7,847 nucleotides of DNA. Source: an uncultured Alphaproteobacteria bacterium. GTDB lineage: Bacteria > Pseudomonadota > Alphaproteobacteria > GCA-2731375. How positions within the stretch are numbered: the stretch's first letter is position 1; every line of letters begins with the position of its first letter. This document shows positions 1 through 6,904 of the stretch, in pieces. Position numbers and translations under genes: made by a program. The notes beneath the pieces are model-generated. The model was not told where the DNA came from, searched no databases, and saw only the letters and a program-made list of their open reading frames with translations. The stretch covers positions 1-7,847 of the forward strand of contig CAJWZI010000055.1 in the NCBI GenBank assembly GCA_913049615.1, written 5' to 3'.

Positions 1-242
1 CTTGCCTTTGTCGGGGCCGGGGTTTTGCTAGTTTTCGCATCCTTGAACCAGCCGCTTGGCAATTCATCTTGGCAATCGTTGCAATATTTACCTTCGAATA
101 TACCCATCTCAAGCATAGTGTCTGGACGAAAGTAAGGCTCAAATTGGTTTTCAAAATTTGACCCCATCTTTGCCGAAATCAAATATTCATAAGATTGCTG
201 CATCCTATCGTTCACAGTGACTATATCGCCAATTTTATACAT
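1..242 (-). CDS. Conserved protein of unknown function, N-terminal part (runs off left edge)
   Basis: An ATG at 242-240 opens a frame that stays open for 80 codons to the window edge. The product begins MYKIGDIVTVNDRMQQSYEY, and residues 43-66 contain a distinctive stretch with MLEMGIFEGKY, a CNDC pair and ELPSGWF. This resembles a hypothetical family I recall from several bacterial phyla, with a 'MLxxGVFxGKYMTDCxxEFPxxWF' core, which supports a real gene rather than chance. There is no signal peptide or membrane segment in the visible part. No function can be assigned. A Shine-Dalgarno-like AAGGT lies at 261-257 but is 14 nt from the start, farther than usual. It is divergent from the selenium operon and shares its 346-bp upstream region, so common regulation is possible but unproven. 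Confidence 0.72.
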   Translation of the reverse strand, partial: MYKIGDIVTVNDRMQQSYEYLISAKMGSNFENQFEPYFRPDTMLEMGIFEGKYCNDCQDELPSGWFKDAKTSKTPAPTKA

Positions 243-258
243 AAATTATTAATCGGAC

Positions 259-269
259 CTTATTCTCAA
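259..269 (+). repeat. 11-bp direct repeat, copy 1
   Basis: CTTATTCTCAA occurs here and again, identically and in the same orientation, at 502-512. This copy lies 17 bp upstream of the leftward gene's ATG, within an imperfect hairpin (257-272). It may be a binding site or a chance repeat in AT-rich DNA. Confidence 0.45.
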
Positions 270-437
270 GGTTAGTAGAAATTTTTTATTTTACCTACAA
301 GAGTACCCTCGTTCGCCGGGTTGCCTCCGGTTCTAGTCAATTATTTAAAATTTTGTGAGACAAAAAGCGGAAAAAATTGAGTTTTAAGTCTTCTATTTCC
401 TATGTAAGGAATTATCCAAATAATGTTGGCTCTCCCT

Positions 438-453
438 ATTGGATATAACCAAT
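438..453. promoter_or_regulatory. Candidate operator dyad ATTGG-N6-CCAAT
   Basis: This is a perfect inverted repeat with 5-bp arms and a 6-bp spacer (ATATAA). Its right arm ends on the first base of the putative -35 box at 453-458. A protein bound here would contact the polymerase site, so it is well placed for a repressor or a class II activator. The regulator is unknown, and short dyads also arise by chance in AT-rich DNA. Confidence 0.4.
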
Positions 454-481
454 TGTGAAATATTATTTTATTTATCATAAT
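453..481 (+). promoter_or_regulatory. Putative sigma70-type promoter of the selenium operon
   Basis: The -35 element TTGTGA (453-458, four of six consensus bases) is separated by exactly 17 bp from the -10 element CATAAT (476-481, five of six). Transcription would start near 488, leaving a leader of about 100 nt before the binding-protein gene. This is the best-spaced pair seen in the intergenic region. There is no experimental support. Confidence 0.5.
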
Positions 482-501
482 CAACAAATAAAATACGATC
501 A

Positions 502-512
502 CTTATTCTCAA
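502..512 (+). repeat. 11-bp direct repeat, copy 2
   Basis: This is the second exact copy of CTTATTCTCAA. It lies about 15-25 nt downstream of the predicted transcription start, where a bound repressor could block early elongation, and 77 bp before the first codon of the operon. Confidence 0.45.
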
Positions 513-577
513 ATTAAATTTATTTCCTCTAACCACCCCTACCGGATTGTAGTTTAAATCTGCCCCCTACACTCCCT

Positions 578-581
578 GGAG
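578..581 (+). promoter_or_regulatory. Ribosome binding site of the binding-protein gene
   Basis: GGAG lies 7 nt upstream of the ATG at 589, which is ideal spacing and fixes that start. The site is the right half of a small symmetry, ACTCC-CT-GGAGT (571-582). Confidence 0.75.
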
Positions 582-588
582 TTTTACA

Positions 589-1464
589 ATGTCAAGAGTT
601 AGTAAAGTGCTTTCCCTTATCGCCCTATCCTTGTTGTTTTTCAGCACCACAATTTCACGAGCAATAGCTGACACATTTGTTTTTACTGCCATCCCCGACC
701 AAGATGAGGCACGTTTGCGGGAACGGTTCGACAAAATCTCTGCATATTTGTCAAAAGAACTTGGTGTTGAAACCAAATACGTCCCCGTTAAGTCCTACGC
801 TGCTGCCGTTACTGCGTTCCGAAATAATCAAGTGCAACTAGCATGGTTTGGAGGCTTATCTGGCGTTCGAGCCCGCAAACTGGTGCCAGGTTCCGAAGCA
901 ATCGCCCAGGGCTACGAAGATAAAAGCTTTGAGACTTATTTCATCGCGCACAACAGCACAGGATTGAAACTATCTAAGATTTTTCCCAAGGGCATAAAAG
1001 GTAAGACTTTCACTTTCGGTTCCAAAGGCTCCACCTCAGGCCGGTTGATGCCAGAATTCCACGTTCGCCAGAATTTCCAAGCGCCACCGCAAAATGTGTT
1101 TAAGAAAGTGGGTTTCAGCGGCAATCATTCAAAAACTATCGCTTTGGTGCAATCGGGCGCGTATCAAGTTGGCGCCGTCAATTTCAAGGTGTGGAAAAAC
1201 GAATTGGCGGCCGGCAAGATCGATCTTGCTAAGGTCCAAATTATTTGGCGTACTCCGCCCTACCCAGATTACCAATGGACTATCCGAGGTGACGTTGAAA
1301 AGCACTGGAAACCTGGCTTTAAGCAGAAAGTACGGGAGGCTTTACTAAATATAAAAGATCCCAACCTTCTGGCTTCCTTCCCGAGAACCAGTTTCATTCC
1401 AGCAGCTAATAGTGATTACCAACCAATTCTTGATGTGGCAAAACAGATCAAATTGATCGACTAA
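589..1464 (+). CDS. PhnD-like periplasmic binding protein, putative selenium-oxyanion ABC importer
   Basis: A 291-residue solute-binding protein. Residues 1-27 form a Sec signal peptide: a basic start, a hydrophobic core around LSLIALSLLFFS, and cleavage after AIA at 27/28. No lipobox cysteine is present, so the product should be soluble in the periplasm. The mature part starts with FTAIPDQD and carries LAWFGGLSG (about 85-93), TFGSKGSTSGRLMPEF (about 143-158) and SGNHSKTIALVQSGAYQVGA (about 178-197), the pocket elements of the PhnD fold, which binds tetrahedral oxyanions. The whole pattern fits the branch I remember as 'putative selenate ABC transporter substrate-binding protein', named for its linkage to SelD. 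That linkage is present here. Sequence alone cannot separate selenate, selenite, phosphite or phosphonate, so the substrate is inferred from context. It is the first gene of the operon, with a good promoter and GGAG site upstream and only 2 nt to the ATPase gene. Confidence 0.9.
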   Translation: MSRVSKVLSLIALSLLFFSTTISRAIADTFVFTAIPDQDEARLRERFDKISAYLSKELGVETKYVPVKSYAAAVTAFRNNQVQLAWFGGLSGVRARKLVPGSEAIAQGYEDKSFETYFIAHNSTGLKLSKIFPKGIKGKTFTFGSKGSTSGRLMPEFHVRQNFQAPPQNVFKKVGFSGNHSKTIALVQSGAYQVGAVNFKVWKNELAAGKIDLAKVQIIWRTPPYPDYQWTIRGDVEKHWKPGFKQKVREALLNIKDPNLLASFPRTSFIPAANSDYQPILDVAKQIKLID

Positions 1465-1466
1465 CT

Positions 1467-2117
1467 GTGTTTCATCTGAATAACCTGGCGCTGGGGTATA
1501 ATAACAATCCCGTTCTCCACGATATCACAATCGACATTATCGCTGGAGAACGGGTGGCGCTGGTTGGTGAAAGTGGTGCAGGAAAGTCAACCCTGCTTTC
1601 GGAATTACGAAACCGTTACAGCAGTATTACGGCGTTAATTCCGCAACAAGCCGGTCTGGTGAATAGTTTAAGTGTTTTTCACAACATCTATATGGGCCGC
1701 CTACACCGCAACGGCACCGCCTATAATTTGCTAAACCTTGCCTGGCCGCAAAAACAGGAAATTACAAGAATCCGCCCAATTGTTGAACGCCTTGGAATTA
1801 ACGAAAAATTGTTCGAACGGGCGGGCACATTATCGGGAGGACAACAACAACGTACGGCTGTCGCCCGGGCCATGTTTCAGGGCGGCGAAGCAGTCCTTGG
1901 AGACGAACCGGTCTCAGCTACGGACAGCCATCAATCTCGGGCCATTTTAACCGCTTTGTCTGAATCTTTTGAAACAGTGGTCTTGGCAATGCATGACGTT
2001 GAACTTGCATTGGAGTTTTCCACACGCATTATTGGCATCAAGGACGGCCATATCGCCCTGGATACATCGGCTAAAGACTTGAAACGATCGGCTCTTGACT
2101 TTCTCTATCGAGATTAG
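1467..2117 (+). CDS. PhnC-like ABC transporter ATPase of the putative selenium importer
   Basis: A 216-residue cytoplasmic ATPase, short for a PhnC-type subunit and without an extra C-terminal domain. The full nucleotide-binding set is visible: Walker A GESGAGKST (34-42), Q-loop IPQQ (58-61), signature LSGGQQQR (122-129), Walker B ending in LGDEP (144-148, with D146 and catalytic E147), D-loop SATD (150-153, where SALD is more usual) and switch histidine H176 in MHD. All catalytic residues are intact. The start is a GTG at 1467, 2 nt after the preceding stop. There is no strong Shine-Dalgarno, so translation is probably coupled to the upstream gene. It would power the permease encoded 2 nt downstream. 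Confidence 0.92.
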   Translation: MFHLNNLALGYNNNPVLHDITIDIIAGERVALVGESGAGKSTLLSELRNRYSSITALIPQQAGLVNSLSVFHNIYMGRLHRNGTAYNLLNLAWPQKQEITRIRPIVERLGINEKLFERAGTLSGGQQQRTAVARAMFQGGEAVLGDEPVSATDSHQSRAILTALSESFETVVLAMHDVELALEFSTRIIGIKDGHIALDTSAKDLKRSALDFLYRD

Positions 2118-2119
2118 GC

Positions 2120-3640
2120 ATGGCCGTTTATTCGAACCAGTCTAGCTCCTCTACCCCACGGTATTCAGCCGCTGTAAAAACCAGTCTAGGTTTCGTTGCC
2201 GTCGCGGCGACTTGCGTCATATTTGCGGACATTTCCATTGTCACATTTGACCCTTGGTCAGAAATGGGACGTATGGCCTGGGGGTTTGTGACTCCTGATT
2301 TCCTAGCTGTCACAGGAATTGGGATGGTAATTGTTCAAACCATTGCTTTTGCATTATGTGGTGTAGCTTTAGGAGCCGTTGGCGGCTTTCTGCTGTCGCA
2401 AATATTTCACCTTTCGCCCGTACGATGGGCCTGTGCTGCGGTCCGTGCAATACACGAGTTGTTCTGGGCCCTTATCTTTTTACAGATGTTAGGCCTTACA
2501 CCGCTAACGGGTGTTTTAGCGATCGCCATCCCCTATGCAGGTATCTGCGCCAAGGTCTATGCAGAAACTCTGGAAGAGGCAAAGTTACCGGCAATCGAGA
2601 CCTTGCCTGCAGGGTCAGGGATAATTTCAGCATTTTTCTTTGCCCGCTTGCCGGATGTATGGGTGCACATCAAGAACTACACCTCCTATCGCTTTGAATG
2701 CGGTTTGCGGTCTAGTGCCGTATTAGGCTTCATTGGTCTGCCTACATTAGGGTTTAATTTGGAAACCGCCTTTGGTGAAGGCAACTACTCCGAAGCGGCC
2801 GCTTTGCTGATACTCTTCTATATCCTGATCGCCACACTACGCTTCTGGCTGCGCCCCAAATTAGTGGGCATTTACATCCTAGCAGCTCCTTTTCTGTTGG
2901 GTGGCGGCGGAACAATCCAAATGACCAACATTGTCCGCTTTCTGACGGTAGACATAGTTCCTGCCCCACTACGAGGTGGCGGATCATTCGATGGCGGGAC
3001 ATGGACAAATTTCGTTGACTGGAGTAGCACACTATTACTGGATCAAGCCTTACCAGGCATGGTTGCAACGCTGTTACTAACTCAAATTGCGCTTGTAGCG
3101 ACAGGATTCCTGGCACTCGCACTGTTTCCCGTGATCTCTGAGAAATTCTTTGGTCCTAGTATCCGCTCGGTGGGGCACGTCTTTTTGGTAGTACTCCGAT
3201 CAACACCTGAATTCATTCTCGCCTATATATTTTTACAGCTTTGGGGCCCATCCATGCTGCCTGCCATAGTAGCTCTGACGCTGCACAACGGTGCAATTAT
3301 TGGGCATCTAGTTGGCCGCTTCAGTAATGAGGTTCAATTGCGCCCAGACTGTCCCCGGGGTCTTAATCTCTATTGCTTCGAGATTACACCACGAATTTAC
3401 GGCCAATTTTTGGCTTTTCTATTCTATCGCTGGGAGGTAATTATGCGAGAGACCGCAATTCTAGGAATTTTAGGAATTGCCACATTAGGGTTCTACATCG
3501 ATAGCGCCCTGGCCGATATCCGATTAGACCGTGCCATCTTTCTTATCGCCATCATGGTGATTTTTAATGTAGGGGTAGACAGCCTATCGCGGCTTATACG
3601 CACCCGGCTACGCCTCAGCACCCAAGGTGTTCAGACTTAG
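2120..3640 (+). CDS. Duplicated PhnE-like ABC permease (two fused transmembrane domains)
   Basis: A 506-residue inner-membrane permease about twice the length of a normal PhnE, built from two homologous units. The coupling region YRFECGLRSSAVLGFIG (190-206) recurs as YRWEVIMRETAILGILG (436-452), each followed by TLGF. An earlier segment, HELFWALIFLQMLG (112-125), matches PEFILAYIFLQLWG (363-376). The two units are thus offset by about 246-251 residues. Each unit has several hydrophobic segments, roughly 23-43, 63-95, 112-150, 198-241 in the first and 310-337, 352-398, 443-490 in the second. A glycine-rich stretch (259-292) lies near the join. Conventional importers of this class use two separate or identical permease chains, so this chain probably supplies the whole pore, working with the ATPase and binding protein encoded just upstream. 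The ATG at 2120 follows the ATPase stop by 2 nt. The N-terminal serine-rich 20 residues are cytoplasmic and weakly conserved-looking. Confidence 0.9.
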   Translation: MAVYSNQSSSSTPRYSAAVKTSLGFVAVAATCVIFADISIVTFDPWSEMGRMAWGFVTPDFLAVTGIGMVIVQTIAFALCGVALGAVGGFLLSQIFHLSPVRWACAAVRAIHELFWALIFLQMLGLTPLTGVLAIAIPYAGICAKVYAETLEEAKLPAIETLPAGSGIISAFFFARLPDVWVHIKNYTSYRFECGLRSSAVLGFIGLPTLGFNLETAFGEGNYSEAAALLILFYILIATLRFWLRPKLVGIYILAAPFLLGGGGTIQMTNIVRFLTVDIVPAPLRGGGSFDGGTWTNFVDWSSTLLLDQALPGMVATLLLTQIALVATGFLALALFPVISEKFFGPSIRSVGHVFLVVLRSTPEFILAYIFLQLWGPSMLPAIVALTLHNGAIIGHLVGRFSNEVQLRPDCPRGLNLYCFEITPRIYGQFLAFLFYRWEVIMRETAILGILGIATLGFYIDSALADIRLDRAIFLIAIMVIFNVGVDSLSRLIRTRLRLSTQGVQT

Positions 3641-3663
3641 CAGTCGCCAAAAAAGTAGAAACC

Positions 3664-5931
3664 ATGATATCCAATCAAGACGCTATTGTAAAAGACCTGG
3701 TGCTGGTTGGCGGCGGTCATAGTCATGTAATCGTCCTGAAAAAATTTGCCATGAAACCGCTTCCCGGTGTCCGTCTTACGGTCATTTCGCGGGATGTACA
3801 TACGCCATATTCTGGCATGCTACCGGGTTATCTGGCCGGTCATTACGACTTTGACGAGGTCCATATCGACCTGCGGCCATTATGCCAGTCCGCCGGAGCC
3901 CGTCTGTATCACGACGAGGCGGTGCGCATAGATCACCCGACAAACCAGGTCGTTTGTAAGAGGCGTCCTTCCGTGCCTTATGATGTATTGTCGATTAACA
4001 TTGGCTCCACCCCAAGCTTTAATGGAATTCCAAAGGCTGAAGAATTCACTACCCCTGTGAAGCCGATCAGCAATTTCATCGACCGGTGGCAAATCGTGCT
4101 GAAGCGGACAATGGAAAAACCTGGGACCCATCGAATTGGTGTTGTCGGAGCAGGCGCTGGCGGTATTGAGTTGCTCCTCGCTGCGCAATACCGCCTGGAC
4201 GAATTATTGGCAGATCGGGACCAAAGTTCGGATGGTATAGAATTTCACCTTATCTTCAAATCGGAGACGATTTTACCTGAATTCAAAAGAACTGTCCGCC
4301 AGCGCTTCGAGCACCACCTGAAGGCTCGCGGTGTCCAAATACACACCGGCGCACTGGCCACGGAGATCGCATCGGACGGTGTGATTGTGGCGGGTGGCAA
4401 GAAGATTGAGTTGGACGAGATCTTTTGGGTGACAGAAGCCGGCGCGCCGCGATGGCTACGGGACTCAGGATTGGATTTGGATGAAGCCGGATTTATCCGG
4501 GTTCGCGATACATTGCAAACCACGACCCATGACAATATTTTTGCCGCCGGTGATATTGCCGCCATGGTCAATCATCCGCGACCAAAAGCTGGCGTTTTTG
4601 CCGTCCGTCAAGGTTCACCTTTGAACGACAACCTACGTTTGATCCTGACCAGCAATTCAGCAAAATCGTTTTCGCCACAAAAGGCTTTTTTGAGCCTGAT
4701 CAGTACAGGTGATAAGAACGCCGTTGCGTCAAAATGGGGCTGGACGATAGAAGGCCCATTCGTATGGCACTGGAAAAACTGGATAGACCGACGGTTCATG
4801 CGGAAATTTTCAGAACTGCCGGAAATGGTGGCGGAAAAAAGCAAAGCGTTAGATCCCGGTTTGGCTGATCAGACCACCTTAAATGATATTTCGGCCATCG
4901 CCATGCGCTGTGGTGGTTGTGGTGCCAAAGTGGGTGCCGATGTCTTGAGCCGCGCTCTATCCGAGTTAGAACCTGCAGAAAACGAAGATATTTTGGTTGG
5001 TCTGCATGCCCCTGATGATGCCGCGGTAGTACAAATTCCCGATGGCAAGGTGATGGTACACACCGTTGATTATTTCCGTGCCTTCATCGACGATGCCTAT
5101 GTCTTTGGCCAGGTCTCTGCCAACCATGCCCTGAGTGATATCTTTGCCATGGGTGCGAAGGCTCAGTCTGCCCTCGCCATCGCCACCGTGCCTTATGGCC
5201 TGGAATCCAAGGTTGAAACCTCAATCCGAGAGATGATGATGGGCGCCATTGAGGCACTGAATGAAGCAGGTGCCACCCTGGTCGGCGGTCACACCAGTGA
5301 GGGACCAGAACTGGCTCTCGGATTTTCCGTCAATGGTCTAGCTGACCGACAGAACATCCTCCGCAAGGGCGGCATGGTGCCAGGCGATGTGCTGATCCTA
5401 ACGAAACCACTCGGCACTGGCACATTGTTCGCTGCTGATATGCAGAGTAAGGCTAAAGGACGTTGGATTGAGAACGCGTTGAAATCCATGATGCTATCCA
5501 ACCGACAGGCTGCAGAGTGTCTTTTCAGTCATGGCGCCAGCGCTTGCACCGATGTTACCGGGTTCGGATTATTGGGCCATACAGTGGAAATGACCAAGGC
5601 ATCAAGCGTCGACGTCGAAATTGATATGGCCGCTCTACCCATCATGGACGGCGCCCTGGACACGATACGCCTAGGCATTCTCAGCTCATTGCAGCCCGCT
5701 AATGTCCGCTTGCGCCGCGCAATCCGCAATTTAGATGCGGTACGGGAACACGAACGGTATCCGCTGATGTTCGATCCCCAAACATCCGGTGGCCTCCTTG
5801 CCAGCATGCAACCGGAACGGGCGGAAGCTTGCCTGCAGGCATTATATGAAATGGGTTACGAACACGCTGCATTCGTCGGCAGGGTCAGCGCAGAAACCGA
5901 CCACTTAGAACCAATTACCTTGGTTGCGTGA
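3664..5931 (+). CDS. selD: Flavoprotein oxidoreductase-selenide, water dikinase fusion (SelD; SenC role)
   Basis: A 755-residue fusion. Residues 1 to about 400 form an NDH-2/pyridine-nucleotide oxidoreductase-like flavoprotein: FAD Rossmann LVLVGGGHSH (12-21), TPYSGMLPGY (47-56), a second dinucleotide motif GVVGAGAGGIE (159-169) and the FAD site NIFAAGDIAA (291-300). It has only two cysteines (C74, C98) and no CxxC or CxxxxC pair, so it is not a classic disulfide reductase. Residues from about 408 are SelD, which makes selenophosphate from selenide and ATP, releasing AMP and phosphate. The catalytic Cys419 and Lys422 lie in RCGGCGAK (E. coli C17/K20). Metal-binding aspartates are in DDAAVV (451-456), SDIFAMG (491-497) and TDVTGFG (629-635), and DPQTSGGLL is at 704-712. 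The active site uses Cys, not Sec. This fusion type is known in cyanobacteria and proteobacteria; the flavin half may deliver selenide, which is inferred. The start lies 23 nt after the permease, with no strong Shine-Dalgarno. The 3' end overlaps senB by 17 bp. Confidence 0.96.
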   Translation: MISNQDAIVKDLVLVGGGHSHVIVLKKFAMKPLPGVRLTVISRDVHTPYSGMLPGYLAGHYDFDEVHIDLRPLCQSAGARLYHDEAVRIDHPTNQVVCKRRPSVPYDVLSINIGSTPSFNGIPKAEEFTTPVKPISNFIDRWQIVLKRTMEKPGTHRIGVVGAGAGGIELLLAAQYRLDELLADRDQSSDGIEFHLIFKSETILPEFKRTVRQRFEHHLKARGVQIHTGALATEIASDGVIVAGGKKIELDEIFWVTEAGAPRWLRDSGLDLDEAGFIRVRDTLQTTTHDNIFAAGDIAAMVNHPRPKAGVFAVRQGSPLNDNLRLILTSNSAKSFSPQKAFLSLISTGDKNAVASKWGWTIEGPFVWHWKNWIDRRFMRKFSELPEMVAEKSKALDPGLADQTTLNDISAIAMRCGGCGAKVGADVLSRALSELEPAENEDILVGLHAPDDAAVVQIPDGKVMVHTVDYFRAFIDDAYVFGQVSANHALSDIFAMGAKAQSALAIATVPYGLESKVETSIREMMMGAIEALNEAGATLVGGHTSEGPELALGFSVNGLADRQNILRKGGMVPGDVLILTKPLGTGTLFAADMQSKAKGRWIENALKSMMLSNRQAAECLFSHGASACTDVTGFGLLGHTVEMTKASSVDVEIDMAALPIMDGALDTIRLGILSSLQPANVRLRRAIRNLDAVREHERYPLMFDPQTSGGLLASMQPERAEACLQALYEMGYEHAAFVGRVSAETDHLEPITLVA

Positions 5932-6877
5932 CACTGTTAACGATACATTCTAACGTCGCCTGTTCCCGAACCGGCGAAAATAGCGTTGCCAGCCTCCGCC
6001 CTTGACTTGCTAATGTGTTCAGGAACGCTGGCTCCGTTTCTGCCTGGTGCAACAATTTTGCCAGCGCGCCGGTGTCACCTACGGCGTAGTAGCCAGGGTA
6101 GTCCCGGCCCAGCAACCCTATATTACCAGCTATATCGCTAGCAATAATAGGCACACCAGCAACAAGAGCCTCGGACACGACGTTGGCGCCACCCTCTTGG
6201 ACGGAACTAATCACCATGGCATGGGTTTTGGCGAATTCGCGACGCACCCGCCAACCTGGCACCTCCCCCCGCCAATAATACCTAAAATTTCGAGCCATCT
6301 CTTTGGCAGCGCGGTTGGCAAATTTAGCAGTTGTGGCCTTGCCAAGATGTATGACCCGCAAACTTGAGTTATTGGGCATTTGTCGAGCTGCCAAGGCAGC
6401 GCGAAATGGGTCTTTCTCGTCTCGCAGATGACCAATTACACAGATGTCAAAATGCCGTTTTGAAGGAATGCGCGTCGCTGAAAGGGGTGTTGCAGATTGT
6501 CGAACCACATTAAGCCTACCCGATAGCGCTGGTGGCAATGCCTCGCCAACCAGGTCATGCAAACATATCAAGGCATCCGCTGCCTTCATCGTGTTCAGGG
6601 TTATTTGCCGGTCAGTTTTCAGGAACGTATTTACGTCGGTCCCGCCCAAACCTACCACTAATGGTCCCTTTGGCGCTTGACACCGATAGCGTTGCACGGC
6701 CTTGGCGCTGTGCCAGGCATGCAGGGCAATCAAAAGATCAACTGCTCTACCATCATAATCATTGGTAACATGGACCTGGTGGCCTACCCGGCGCAAAAGT
6801 CGCGCCCAGCGCATGGCAGTGGTCCGGTTGCCATTCTTCAATTGTTTGCCGGCCGGAGTGATTAGGCTAATCTTCAC
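5915..6877 (-). CDS. senB: Selenosugar synthase SenB (GT4-like glycosyltransferase)
   Basis: A 320-residue GT-B glycosyltransferase-like protein. In the published selenoneine pathway SenB uses selenophosphate and a UDP-sugar to form a selenosugar. Recognisable parts are KISLITPA (2-9) opening the first Rossmann fold, GNRTTAMRWARLLRRVGH (16-33), GLGGTDVN (76-83), the family-like ICVIGHLRDEKDPF (145-158), and the donor-site EGGANVVSEALVAGVP (228-243) followed by a GNIGLLGRDYPGYY segment. This matches the putative glycosyltransferase family I recall as TIGR04348, now known to include SenB. The start chosen is the GTG at 6877-6875. It has GGAG at 6888-6885 with a 7-nt gap and begins just at the family's usual first strand. 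An upstream ATG at 6949 would add 24 residues unlike the family and would run 45 bp into senA. It is cytoplasmic, with no signal peptide. Its antisense position between selD and senA is unusual. Confidence 0.9.
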   Translation of the reverse strand: MKISLITPAGKQLKNGNRTTAMRWARLLRRVGHQVHVTNDYDGRAVDLLIALHAWHSAKAVQRYRCQAPKGPLVVGLGGTDVNTFLKTDRQITLNTMKAADALICLHDLVGEALPPALSGRLNVVRQSATPLSATRIPSKRHFDICVIGHLRDEKDPFRAALAARQMPNNSSLRVIHLGKATTAKFANRAAKEMARNFRYYWRGEVPGWRVRREFAKTHAMVISSVQEGGANVVSEALVAGVPIIASDIAGNIGLLGRDYPGYYAVGDTGALAKLLHQAETEPAFLNTLASQGRRLATLFSPVREQATLECIVNSVTQPR

Positions 6878-6884
6878 GCATAAA

Positions 6885-6888
6885 CTCC
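6885..6888 (-). promoter_or_regulatory. Ribosome binding site deciding the senB GTG start
   Basis: On the minus strand GGAG lies 7 nt before the GTG at 6877. This supports the 320-residue product over the 344-residue frame that begins at an ATG inside senA. Confidence 0.7.
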
Positions 6889-6904
6889 AATCCAGAGCCC
6901 CTTC

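Larger units (their letters stand above)
243..588. other. AT-rich divergent intergenic region
   Basis: This 346-bp stretch has no convincing gene. It is much richer in A and T than the coding regions on its right. It holds a promoter for the rightward operon (453-481), a dyad at its -35 box (438-453), an 11-bp direct repeat (259-269 and 502-512), and two weaker symmetric elements: TTCCT-N5-AGGAA at 397-411 and ACCTT-N6-AAGGT at 257-272. The last of these sits in the leader of the leftward gene and contains its only Shine-Dalgarno-like string. No tRNA, terminator with a T-run, or recognisable riboswitch was seen. Confidence 0.75.

Noticed and set aside
262..296. Possible minus-strand promoter for the leftward gene, TTGTAG with TACTAA at 17-bp spacing.
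   Set aside because: The -10 matches only three of six consensus bases, and such pairs are common in AT-rich DNA.
316..330. CCGG-N7-CCGG hairpin in the intergenic region, considered as a terminator or riboswitch element.
   Set aside because: The stem is only 4 bp, no T-run follows, and both flanking genes start rather than end at this region.
571..582. ACTCC-CT-GGAGT symmetry over the Shine-Dalgarno of the first gene, considered as a translational switch.
   Set aside because: A hairpin would have at most four pairs with a tetraloop, too weak to hide the site convincingly.
589..3640. Phosphonate importer PhnDCE.
   Set aside because: The fold is shared, but binding-protein motifs and direct linkage to SelD and Sen genes favour a selenium substrate. 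No phosphonate catabolism genes are present.
5926..5940. The selD stop is TGA followed by CAC TGT TAA, so reading it as selenocysteine would add a short Sec-His-Cys tail.
   Set aside because: The SelD domain is already complete, its catalytic residue is Cys419, no SECIS-like hairpin was seen, and a three-residue tail has no known role. It is an ordinary stop.
6047..6865. Plus-strand open frames of 62-106 codons opposite senB.
   Set aside because: The minus strand encodes a full glycosyltransferase with conserved motifs. The plus frames show no family features.
6841..6875. Possible senA promoter with TTGCCG as -35 and TAATCT as -10.
   Set aside because: The -10 match is only three of six with 16-bp spacing, too weak to annotate.
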